A program made the position numbers and the translations under genes. 11,241 nt of DNA, from NCBI GenBank assembly GCA_027489835.1, contig JAIXZF010000472.1:1-11241 (forward strand). The letters run 5' to 3'. The notes beneath the pieces are model-generated. The model did no database searches and was not told the origin of the DNA. It was given only the letters and a program-made list of their open reading frames with translations. Of the stretch, positions 1 through 6,463 are shown in pieces. Numbering within the stretch: position 1 is the first letter of the stretch; each line of letters opens with the position of its first letter. The stretch is from Hyphomicrobiales bacterium. Its GTDB lineage: Bacteria > Pseudomonadota > Alphaproteobacteria > Rhizobiales > Beijerinckiaceae.

Positions 1-255
1 CCGGATCCATCCTCCGCGCCCGTCGGCGTGACGCCCAGCACCTTCTCGATGCCCTCCGGCTCGGGCTGCGCGGGCGAGGTCGCGCGCTTCCAGGCGGTGA
101 TGGACAACGACCTCGCCACAGGCCACACGACGCAAGGCGTGCATGGCCGCGTCTCGGCCGAGATCGCGACGGCGAGGGCCACCTGCGGCGCGGGCAACGA
201 AGGCGGCGCCATCGCTCAGCTCAACGCCACCAAGGCCCGGTTCGGCTATCGCTGA
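1..255 (+). CDS. C-terminal end of a conserved protein of unknown function (5' end outside window)
   Basis: The reading frame is open from the first base and ends at TGA 253-255, giving about 84 visible residues. The true start lies to the left: a GTG at 28 is in frame but has no convincing ribosome binding site and cuts into a Pro/Ser-rich linker. The visible part is a low-complexity linker (PDPSSAPVGVTPSTFSMPSGSG) followed by a compact, probably helical domain of about 60 residues. That domain begins at a Cys, contains DNDLATGH, has a second Cys in ATCGAGNEG, and ends in SK/TK-A-R-F/H-GY-like residues (TKARFGYR). From memory, similar short C-terminal domains with DNDLATGH and a Cys pair occur in uncharacterised rhizobial proteins. 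The two Cys and the linker suggest an exported protein with a disulfide, but no signal peptide can be seen. It ends 20 bases before the next gene on the same strand. I cannot assign a function. Confidence 0.7.
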   Translation, partial: PDPSSAPVGVTPSTFSMPSGSGCAGEVARFQAVMDNDLATGHTTQGVHGRVSAEIATARATCGAGNEGGAIAQLNATKARFGYR

Positions 256-275
256 CGGCGAGCCGGGAACCCGGC

Positions 276-1424
276 ATGAAGCTGCGAGTCGGCACGTTCA
301 ACGTCGAGAACCTGGTGACGCGCCACCGCTTCTCCGGCGGACAGAGCTTCAGCGACACCTCGCCGGCCCTGTCGCTGTTCAACTTCCCGCAGGCGGTGCA
401 GCGCGCGGCGGTGGAGCAGTCGCTCGCCGTGGCGCTCGAGGACGACAAGCGCCAGATGACGGCGCTCGCCATGGCCGAGGCGGCGGCGGATCTGTGGTGC
501 CTCCAGGAAATCGACTCGCTCGCCAGCCTCCAGGCCTTCTTCGCCAATTACGTTCACAAGCTGTCCGACCATCGCTACGGACATTTCGCGGTGCTGGACG
601 GCAACGACCGGCGCGGCATCGAGGTGGCGTTCGCCGCGCGGCGCGACCTGATCGCGCCTGGCCGGGTCAAGGTCGTCAGCCACGCGGACGCGACCTTCGC
701 CGAACTCGACGTTCATGACGACGCGCTGGCGGCACGCGGCGTGAAGCCGCAAGACAGGGTGTTCAACCGCGACTGCCTGATGGTCGAACTCGATTGGGGC
801 GCAAGGCGGCTCGCGCTCTTCCTGTGCCACTTCAAGTCGATGAACGACGGCTCCGACGACGGTCGGCGCGCTACGCTGCCGATCCGCCGGGCGGAGGCGC
901 TGGCGGTGACGCGGCTCGTCAAGCGGCGCTTCGGCCAGCGCTGGCGCGAGGCGAACTGGATCGTGGCGGGAGACCTCAACGGCTTTCGACACGGCATCGG
1001 GCCGGGCGGCACGCTCGAGGATGAGGGGCCGAGTGGCATCGAGCCGCTGCTGGACGATTTCGCCGTCGATCCGCTCGCGGCGCTGCCACACCATGAGCGC
1101 TGGACGCATTTCAGGCGGTGGTGGAGCGACGGGGCGGCGCGCCTGCGCGAGCAGCACATGCAGCTCGACTACCTCCTGCTCTCGCCCGCGCTCGCGGCCG
1201 CGAACCCTGCGCCGCGCATCGACATCATCCGCCGCGGCCAGCCCTATCGCGTGCCGCTCGACCCGCGGGCGCCGGACCGGTCGATCGCCGCGCTGTCCGC
1301 GCGCGCGGACCGCTATCCGCGGGTCGGATGGGACCGGCCGAAGGCGTCGGACCATTGCCCGCTCATCGTGGAACTCGCCATTCCGGCTGGTTCTGCAGGA
1401 AGCCGCGACGGGTCGACGCCCTAG
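276..1424 (+). CDS. Endonuclease/exonuclease/phosphatase (EEP) family protein
   Basis: This 382-residue protein has the ordered motifs of the DNase I/exonuclease III/phosphatase fold, which cleaves phosphodiester or phosphoester bonds with Mg2+. Visible motifs are FNVENL (residues 8-13, metal-site Asn9), LQEID (76-80, metal ligand Glu78), CHFKS (184-188, catalytic His185), AGDLNG (231-236, Asp233 and Asn235), QLDYLLLS (296-303, Asp298) and SDHCPL (358-363, Asp359/His360). The catalytic set is therefore complete and activity is likely. The substrate cannot be told from sequence: members act on DNA, RNA, inositol phosphates or sphingomyelin. There is no signal peptide, so it is probably cytoplasmic. 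The ATG at 276 places the first beta strand (LRVGTFNV) right at the N-terminus, as the fold expects; the ribosome binding site is weak (CGGGAA). It is followed 48 bases later by the PhzF-like gene on the same strand. Confidence 0.88.
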   Translation: MKLRVGTFNVENLVTRHRFSGGQSFSDTSPALSLFNFPQAVQRAAVEQSLAVALEDDKRQMTALAMAEAAADLWCLQEIDSLASLQAFFANYVHKLSDHRYGHFAVLDGNDRRGIEVAFAARRDLIAPGRVKVVSHADATFAELDVHDDALAARGVKPQDRVFNRDCLMVELDWGARRLALFLCHFKSMNDGSDDGRRATLPIRRAEALAVTRLVKRRFGQRWREANWIVAGDLNGFRHGIGPGGTLEDEGPSGIEPLLDDFAVDPLAALPHHERWTHFRRWWSDGAARLREQHMQLDYLLLSPALAAANPAPRIDIIRRGQPYRVPLDPRAPDRSIAALSARADRYPRVGWDRPKASDHCPLIVELAIPAGSAGSRDGSTP

Positions 1425-1472
1425 CCCGGAACGCTGCGTTGGTCTAAGCCTGCGCCAGATGGAGGACCGGCC

Positions 1473-2378
1473 ATGGCCAGACGCTTCTACACCCTCGACG
1501 TCTTCACGACCGAGGCGCTGGCCGGCAATCCGCTCGCCGTGGTGATCGACGCGCAGGGGCTGAACGACCACGCCATGCAGGCCATCGCCCGAGAGTTCAA
1601 CCTGTCGGAGACGGTGTTCGTGCTGCCGCCGGTCGACGTGAAGTCGCGCGCCGCACTGCGGATCTTCACGCCGGCGCGCGAACTGCCGTTCGCCGGGCAT
1701 CCGACCGTCGGGGCCGCGGTGCTGCTGGGCCTGCGCGACCATGGCGGCCAGCATGGGCACATCGCCTTCGACCTCGAGGAGAAGGTCGGCCTCGTGCCCT
1801 GCTCGGTCGAGGTGCTCGACGACGGCGCCGGCCGGGCCGTCTTCACGCTGCCGCGCCTCCCCGCTGCCATCGGCGAGGCGGCCAACGATCTCGCGCTGGC
1901 CCAGGCCTTGTCGCTCAAGCCCGGCGACATCGGCTTCGGCCGCCACAGGGCTGGCGTTTTCTCGGCCGGCGTCGGCTTCTCCTGCGTGCCGGTCAGCGGG
2001 CTCGAAGCCCTGGCGCGGGCCCGGCCCGATCTCGGCCACTGGAGCAGCATCAAGCCGGCCGACCACGCCAATGCGTTCGTCTACACGCCCATCGCGGCGG
2101 GCGACGGACGGCTCGCCTTCCGGGCTCGGATGTTCGCGCCCGGCATGGGCGTCGTCGAGGATCCGGCCACGGGCTCCGCGGTCGCGGCGTTCGCCGGCGC
2201 CGTGATGGAGTTCGAGAGCCTCGCGGACGGGCAGCACAGCATCTTCGTGCAGCAGGGCTACGAGATGGGCCGCCCCAGCCAGATCGACCTGCACCTGACG
2301 ATCGCCGGCGGCGCCCTCGCGAGCGCGGCGATAGGCGGCTCCGCCGTGATCGTCAGCGAAGGGCAACTCAGGCTGTGA
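1473..2378 (+). CDS. PhzF family isomerase-like protein
   Basis: This 301-residue protein is a full-length member of the PhzF family, whose fold consists of two diaminopimelate-epimerase-like halves. The N-terminal half shows YTLDVFTTEALAGNPLAVV (residues 6-24), NLSETVFV (43-50) with the Glu46 that matches the general acid/base of PhzF, and ELPFAGHPTVGAA (70-82). The second half carries GMGVVEDPATGSAVAAF (224-240), the conserved EDPATGSA turn. PhzF itself isomerises trans-2,3-dihydro-3-hydroxyanthranilate in phenazine synthesis, but no other phz gene is present here. This is therefore more likely one of the many family members with unknown small-molecule substrates than a phenazine enzyme. 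The start is well supported: GGAGGA at 1461-1466 lies 6 bases before the ATG. The stop overlaps the GTG start of the Nudix gene (GTGA at 2375-2378), so translation of the two is probably coupled. Product is expected in the cytoplasm. Confidence 0.92.
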   Translation: MARRFYTLDVFTTEALAGNPLAVVIDAQGLNDHAMQAIAREFNLSETVFVLPPVDVKSRAALRIFTPARELPFAGHPTVGAAVLLGLRDHGGQHGHIAFDLEEKVGLVPCSVEVLDDGAGRAVFTLPRLPAAIGEAANDLALAQALSLKPGDIGFGRHRAGVFSAGVGFSCVPVSGLEALARARPDLGHWSSIKPADHANAFVYTPIAAGDGRLAFRARMFAPGMGVVEDPATGSAVAAFAGAVMEFESLADGQHSIFVQQGYEMGRPSQIDLHLTIAGGALASAAIGGSAVIVSEGQLRL

Positions 2379-3097
2379 CCGCTCCCGCCCATCGGCTTGT
2401 CCGCGTCAGCGAGGTTTCCGCGCGCATGGGCAACCATGACTGGCGCTTCACGAGCGAGCGCGCAGGCGAGATCGCGCAGCTGTGGGGCGAACTCAGCCGC
2501 GACAAGCCTGCCATGTTCAACGGCCGCGTTCTGCTGCAGAGCCGGGGCGACGTGATCGGCGACCGCTTCGAGGCCGACTATTTCGAAACGGATTACGCCG
2601 CCTTCGTCGCATGGCTGCGCTGGGGCGCGCCGCAGCCGGACGCGGCCCACATCCGCAACGGCTTCGCGATGGGCGCGCTGCGCAGCCGCGACGGCGCCTA
2701 TCTCCTCGGCGTGATGGGCGGGCACACCTACAATGCCGGCAAGATCTACTTCGCCGCTGGGACGCCCGATCCCAGCGACATCACCGGCCATGGCGAGGTC
2801 GACCTCGCAGGGTCCCTGCTGCGCGAACTCGCGGAGGAGACCGGCCTCACCGCTGACGAGGTGTCGGTGGGCGATGACTGGACGCTGGTGCTGAGCCATG
2901 AGCGCTGCGCCTTCCTGCGCGAGGTCAGGCTCGACCTGCCGGCGGACGAGGCGCGCGCTCTCATCCGCGACCGGCTATCCCGACAGGCCGTGCCTGAGCT
3001 CAGCGACATCGCGATAGCGCGATCCGCCGCCGACATCGACGAGACGCGCATGCCGCCCTTCCTCCAGGCCTTCCTCAAGGCCGCCTTCGCAGCCTGA
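2375..3097 (+). CDS. Nudix hydrolase
   Basis: This 240-residue protein carries the core of a Nudix motif, RELAEETGL (residues 150-158), supplying the REXXEE metal-binding residues (Arg150, Glu151, Glu154, Glu155) that coordinate Mg2+ when a nucleoside diphosphate linked to another group is cleaved. The first half of the Nudix box is unusual. The Glu of GHGEVDLAGSLLREL sits eight residues, not seven, before REL, and the usual GG-x-x-E-x-G-E is replaced by GTPDPSDITGHGE. An N-terminal segment of about 90 residues (with WRF near 23-25 and NGRVLL near 49-54) precedes the Nudix core, as in rhizobial relatives I recall. The substrate is unknown. The GTG start at 2375 overlaps the upstream stop by 4 bases, a typical coupled arrangement; a later ATG at 2426 (Met18) would cut into the N-terminal segment. 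The dcp gene follows after 19 bases. Confidence 0.87.
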   Translation: MTAPAHRLVRVSEVSARMGNHDWRFTSERAGEIAQLWGELSRDKPAMFNGRVLLQSRGDVIGDRFEADYFETDYAAFVAWLRWGAPQPDAAHIRNGFAMGALRSRDGAYLLGVMGGHTYNAGKIYFAAGTPDPSDITGHGEVDLAGSLLRELAEETGLTADEVSVGDDWTLVLSHERCAFLREVRLDLPADEARALIRDRLSRQAVPELSDIAIARSAADIDETRMPPFLQAFLKAAFAA

Positions 3098-3116
3098 GCC
3101 CACCGGACCGAAAGCC

Positions 3117-5180
3117 ATGACGATGACCGCACTCGCCGCCGACAATCCCTTCGCCAGCGCCTGGACGACGCCGTTCGGCTTGCCGCCTTTCGTCGCGATC
3201 AGGCCGGAGCATCTGGCGCCGGCGATGCACGCCGCGCTCGCCGAGCAGATGGCCGAGATCGAGGCCATCGCCAACGACCCCGCGCCGCCGAGCTTCGCCA
3301 ACGTCATCGAGGCGCTGGAGCGCGGCGGCGAGGCGCTCGATCGTTCGGCCGGCGTGTTCTACAACCTCTCCGGCGCGGACACGAACGAGGCGCTGCAGGC
3401 CATCGAGCGCGACATGGCGCCGGTGATGGCGCGCCACTATTCGATCATCGGCATGCACGCCAAGCTGTTCGCCCGCGTGGACGCGCTGTACGCGCGGCGG
3501 CACGAGCTCGACCTCACGCCCGAGCAGGCCCGGGTGCTCGACCTCACATGGAAGAGCTTCGTGCGCTCGGGCGCGAGGCTGAACGACGCCGACAAGGCGC
3601 GGCTGAAGGCCATCAACGAGCGCCTTTCGACCCTCGGCACCCAGTTCTCGCAGAATGTGCTGAAGGACGAGGCCTCCTATGCGCTGATCCTCGACAGCGA
3701 GGCCGACCTCGCGGGGCTGCCGGATTTCCTGCGCTCGGCGATGGCCAAGGCCGCGGAGGAGCGCGGCCACCCCGGCAAGCATGCCGTGACGCTGCCGCGC
3801 TCGGTGGTCGAGCCCTTCCTGACCTTCTCGTCACGGCGGGATCTGCGCGCGACAGTGCGCAAGGCCTGGGATGCGCGTGGGGCCAATGGCGGGGAGACCG
3901 ACAACGGCGCGATCGTGGCGGAAATGGTCAAGCTCCGGGCCGAGAAGGCGAAACTTCTCGGCTACCGCAGCTTCGCCCACTTCAAGCTGGACGACACGAT
4001 GGCGAAGGAGCCCGGCGCCGTACGCGGGCTGCTCGACCTCGTCTGGGAGCCGGCCAAGCGCAGGGCTGCGGAGGAAGCCGCCGACCTCGCGGCGCTGGCG
4101 CGTGCCGAGGGGCAGAATGATCCCATCGAGAGCTGGGACTGGCATTATTACTCGGAGAAGGTGCGCAGCGCGCGCTTCGCGCTCGATGAAGCCACGCTCA
4201 AGCCCTACATCCAGCTGGACCGCATCGTCGACGCCGCCTTCGACTGCGCCTCGAAGCTGTTCGGTCTCGTCTTCCGCGAGCGGCCGGACCTCGAGGGCTA
4301 CCACGCGGATGTGCGCATCTGGGAGGTTTCGGGCGCGGATGGCCGCCATGTCGGCCTGTTCCTGGGCGACTACTTCGCACGGCCTTCGAAGCGCTCGGGC
4401 GCCTGGATGAGCGCCTATCGCCGGCAGGACAAGCTTGACGGCGAGGTCAGGCCCATCATCGTCAATGTCTGCAATTTCACGCGACCTGCCGACGGCCAGC
4501 CGGCGCTTCTCTCGATCGACGAGGCGCGCACGCTGTTCCACGAGTTCGGCCACGCGCTGCACGGCCTGCTGTCGGACGTGACCTATCCTTCGGTGGCCGG
4601 CACGTCCGTTTCGCGCGACTTCGTGGAGCTTCCCAGCCAGCTCTACGAGCACTGGTTCATGACGCCGGAGGTGATGGGCCGCTATTGCGTGCACGCCGTC
4701 ACGGGCGATCCGATGCCGCGCGCGCTGATGGACAAGGTCAAGGCCGCGCAGACCTTCAACCAGGGCTTCGGCACGATCGAATACACCTCGTCGGCGCTGA
4801 TCGACATGGCCTTCCACGAGCTGGAGGAGCCCGTGGACATCGACCCCGCTGCGTTCCAGGCGGCCGAGCTCAAGCGCATCGGGATGCCGGCCCAGATCGG
4901 CATGCGGCACAAGACGCCGCATTTCACCCATGTCTTCTCCGGCGACGGCTACTCGGCGGGCTATTACTCCTATCTCTGGAGCGAGGTGATGGACGCCGAC
5001 GCCTTCGACGCCTTCCGCGAGGCCGGCGACGTGTTCGACAAGGCCACGGCCGACCGGCTGAAGCGTTTCATCTATTCTGCCGGCAACAGCCGCGACCCGG
5101 CCGAGCTCTACACCGCCTTCAGGGGCCGGATGCCGACGCCCAGGGCGCTGCTCGAGAAGCGGGGGCTAGCGGCTGCCTGA
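3117..5180 (+). CDS. dcp: Peptidyl-dipeptidase Dcp (M3 family zinc metallopeptidase)
   Basis: This 687-residue protein is full length for the oligopeptidase A/Dcp group of family M3; E. coli Dcp has about 680 residues. Dcp removes dipeptides from the C-terminus of oligopeptides, as part of peptide recycling. The zinc site is intact: HEFGH at residues 475-479 gives both His ligands and catalytic Glu476. The third ligand is Glu504 in RDFVELPSQLYEHW, whose context is closer to Dcp than to PrlC/OpdA. The C-terminal substrate-binding region is also recognisable, with the Gly/Tyr-rich GDGYSAGYYSYLWSEVMDADAF loop. The helical N-terminal lid begins at NPF...PFGLPPFVAIRPEHLAPAM. There is no signal peptide, so it should be cytoplasmic. 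Two ATGs (3117, 3123) lie close together with no strong ribosome binding site to decide between them. It is probably the last gene of the + strand unit and converges on pobA. OpdA (PrlC) is the main alternative assignment. Confidence 0.92.
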   Translation: MTMTALAADNPFASAWTTPFGLPPFVAIRPEHLAPAMHAALAEQMAEIEAIANDPAPPSFANVIEALERGGEALDRSAGVFYNLSGADTNEALQAIERDMAPVMARHYSIIGMHAKLFARVDALYARRHELDLTPEQARVLDLTWKSFVRSGARLNDADKARLKAINERLSTLGTQFSQNVLKDEASYALILDSEADLAGLPDFLRSAMAKAAEERGHPGKHAVTLPRSVVEPFLTFSSRRDLRATVRKAWDARGANGGETDNGAIVAEMVKLRAEKAKLLGYRSFAHFKLDDTMAKEPGAVRGLLDLVWEPAKRRAAEEAADLAALARAEGQNDPIESWDWHYYSEKVRSARFALDEATLKPYIQLDRIVDAAFDCASKLFGLVFRERPDLEGYHADVRIWEVSGADGRHVGLFLGDYFARPSKRSGAWMSAYRRQDKLDGEVRPIIVNVCNFTRPADGQPALLSIDEARTLFHEFGHALHGLLSDVTYPSVAGTSVSRDFVELPSQLYEHWFMTPEVMGRYCVHAVTGDPMPRALMDKVKAAQTFNQGFGTIEYTSSALIDMAFHELEEPVDIDPAAFQAAELKRIGMPAQIGMRHKTPHFTHVFSGDGYSAGYYSYLWSEVMDADAFDAFREAGDVFDKATADRLKRFIYSAGNSRDPAELYTAFRGRMPTPRALLEKRGLAAA

Positions 5181-5203
5181 CGCACCACCGGTCAGTAGGG
5201 CAG
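5173..5203. terminator. Possible bidirectional hairpin between convergent dcp and pobA
   Basis: CTGAC (5177-5181) can pair with GTCAG (5191-5195) across a 9-base loop. CTGC (5173-5176) can pair with GCAG (5200-5203) if the four bases TAGG bulge out. The stem contains both stop codons. No T-run follows on either strand, so this is not a classic intrinsic terminator, and a chance structure is quite possible. Confidence 0.22.
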
Positions 5204-6364
5204 GCCGACATAGTTCTCGGCAAGCGCCGTCCGGGCGGCCTGCGACGAGAACAGGTAGTCGAGTTCGGCGAGCTGCATGCGGGCGCCGAACTCGCCCGTT
5301 TCGGGGAAGCGGTGGAGCATCGAGGTCATCCACCACGAGAAGCGCTCGGCCTTCCAGATGCGGGCGAGCGCGCGGGCCGAGTAGCCGTCTATGCCGGCAT
5401 CCGAACCTTCGCCGTAATGCTCGGAGAGCGCTTCGGCGAGATAGCGCACGTCGCCGACGGCGAGGTTGAGGCCCTTTGCGCCCGTGGGCGGCACGATGTG
5501 AGCGGCGTCACCCGCGAGAAACAGCCTGCCGAAACGAAGCGGCTCCGCCACGAAGCTGCGCAGCGGCGCGACAGACTTCTCGATCGAAGGGCCGGTGACG
5601 AGGGCCTCCGCGGTCGCAGGGTCGAGGCGCGCGCGCAGCTCGTCCCAGAAGCGGTCGTCGCTCCATGCCTCAGGCTTCTCGTCGATGGCGCACTGGACAT
5701 AGTAGCGGCTGCGCATGTGCGAGCGCATCGAGCAAAGCGCGAAGCCGCGCTCATGCCCGACATAGATCAGCTCGTGGCTGACCGGCGGCACGTCCGCGAG
5801 GATGCCGAGCCAGCCGAACGGATAGACCTTCTCGAAGGTCTGCAGGGCGCAAGCCGGCACGCTGGCGCGGCTGGCGCCGTGGTAGCCGTCGCAGCCGGCG
5901 ATGAAGTCGCAGGCCAGCGTTTGACGCAACCCACCCTTTTCCCAGCTGACGGAAGGACGGGAGCCGTCGAAATCGTGGAGCGCGACGGCTTCGGCTTCGT
6001 AGATCGTCGTCAGCCCCGCCGCCTCGCGGGCCTCCATGAGATCGCGCGTCACCTCGGTCTGGCCAAAGACGGTGACGTGACGCCCGCCCAGAAGCCCGCT
6101 GAGGTCGATCCGCCGCCTTGCGCCGTTAAAGGCGAGGTCAAAGCCCTCGTGCACCAGACCCTCGCGCGCCAGCCTGCCGCCGACCCCCGCCAGCGTCAGC
6201 ATCTCCACCGTGCCCTGCTCGAGTACGCCGGCGCGGATTCGCGAGAGCACGTAGTCCGGGCTCTTGCGCTCGATGATCACGGCCTCGACGCCGGCCAGGT
6301 GCAGCAACTGGCCGAGCAAGAGGCCCGACGGCCCTGCCCCGATGATCGCGACCTGCGTCCGCAT
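5192..6364 (-). CDS. pobA: 4-hydroxybenzoate 3-monooxygenase (p-hydroxybenzoate hydroxylase)
   Basis: This 390-residue class A flavoprotein hydroxylates 4-hydroxybenzoate to protocatechuate using FAD, NAD(P)H and O2, feeding the beta-ketoadipate pathway. The sequence aligns without gaps to the numbering of the Pseudomonas enzyme at the sites I checked. These are the Rossmann motif GAGPSG (9-14), RIRAGVLEQG (42-51), the DG motif in GCDGYHG (157-163), the substrate-site residues Tyr201, Ser212, Arg214, Arg220, Tyr222, Pro293 and Tyr385, and the FAD-binding GDAAHIVPPTGAKGLNLA (285-302, with Asp286 and Asn300). Tyr38, Arg42 and Arg44 match the cofactor helix of NADPH-preferring enzymes; residue 34 is Lys where Pseudomonas has Gln. 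The ATG at 6364 is preceded by AGGA about 5 bases upstream and by GGAGGG further up. No PobR-type regulator and no protocatechuate (pca) genes are in view. The neighbour upstream on the same strand is unrelated in function. Confidence 0.95.
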   Translation of the reverse strand: MRTQVAIIGAGPSGLLLGQLLHLAGVEAVIIERKSPDYVLSRIRAGVLEQGTVEMLTLAGVGGRLAREGLVHEGFDLAFNGARRRIDLSGLLGGRHVTVFGQTEVTRDLMEAREAAGLTTIYEAEAVALHDFDGSRPSVSWEKGGLRQTLACDFIAGCDGYHGASRASVPACALQTFEKVYPFGWLGILADVPPVSHELIYVGHERGFALCSMRSHMRSRYYVQCAIDEKPEAWSDDRFWDELRARLDPATAEALVTGPSIEKSVAPLRSFVAEPLRFGRLFLAGDAAHIVPPTGAKGLNLAVGDVRYLAEALSEHYGEGSDAGIDGYSARALARIWKAERFSWWMTSMLHRFPETGEFGARMQLAELDYLFSSQAARTALAENYVGLPY

Positions 6365-6463
6365 CCGTCCTGGTTTCCCTCCGTCTGCAGCGGATGATGG
6401 AGGGCGCAGCGCCAGTGCGTCCAGAGCCCGACCCGCCTTGTTCGTCTGGCGACGGCGAGGCGT
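6365..6463 (-). other. Gap upstream of pobA, no firm signal
   Basis: These 99 bases separate pobA from the upstream gene on the same strand. They would hold a pobA promoter if it is transcribed alone. I see the ribosome binding region just before the start codon but no convincing -35/-10 pair and no operator I recognise. A short inverted repeat GGCGC-A-GCGCC near 6403-6413 is the sort expected by chance in such GC-rich DNA. Confidence 0.3.

Noticed and set aside
246..2366. 706-codon open frame on the - strand
   Set aside because: It lies antisense to the EEP and PhzF-like genes. Its translation is rich in Arg, Ala, Gly, His and Asp with no recognisable motif, as expected for the complementary strand of GC-rich coding DNA.
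1473..2378. Phenazine biosynthesis locus
   Set aside because: Only a PhzF-fold protein is present, with no phzA-E or phzG nearby. Most members of this family have no link to phenazines.
3831..4931. 366-codon open frame on the - strand inside dcp
   Set aside because: Shadow of dcp with no motif, no ribosome binding site and no independent support.
4685..6397. 570-codon open frame on the + strand across the dcp end and the pobA region
   Set aside because: It overlaps dcp out of frame and runs antisense to the whole of pobA, both of which are certain. It is a composition artefact, not an overlapping gene.
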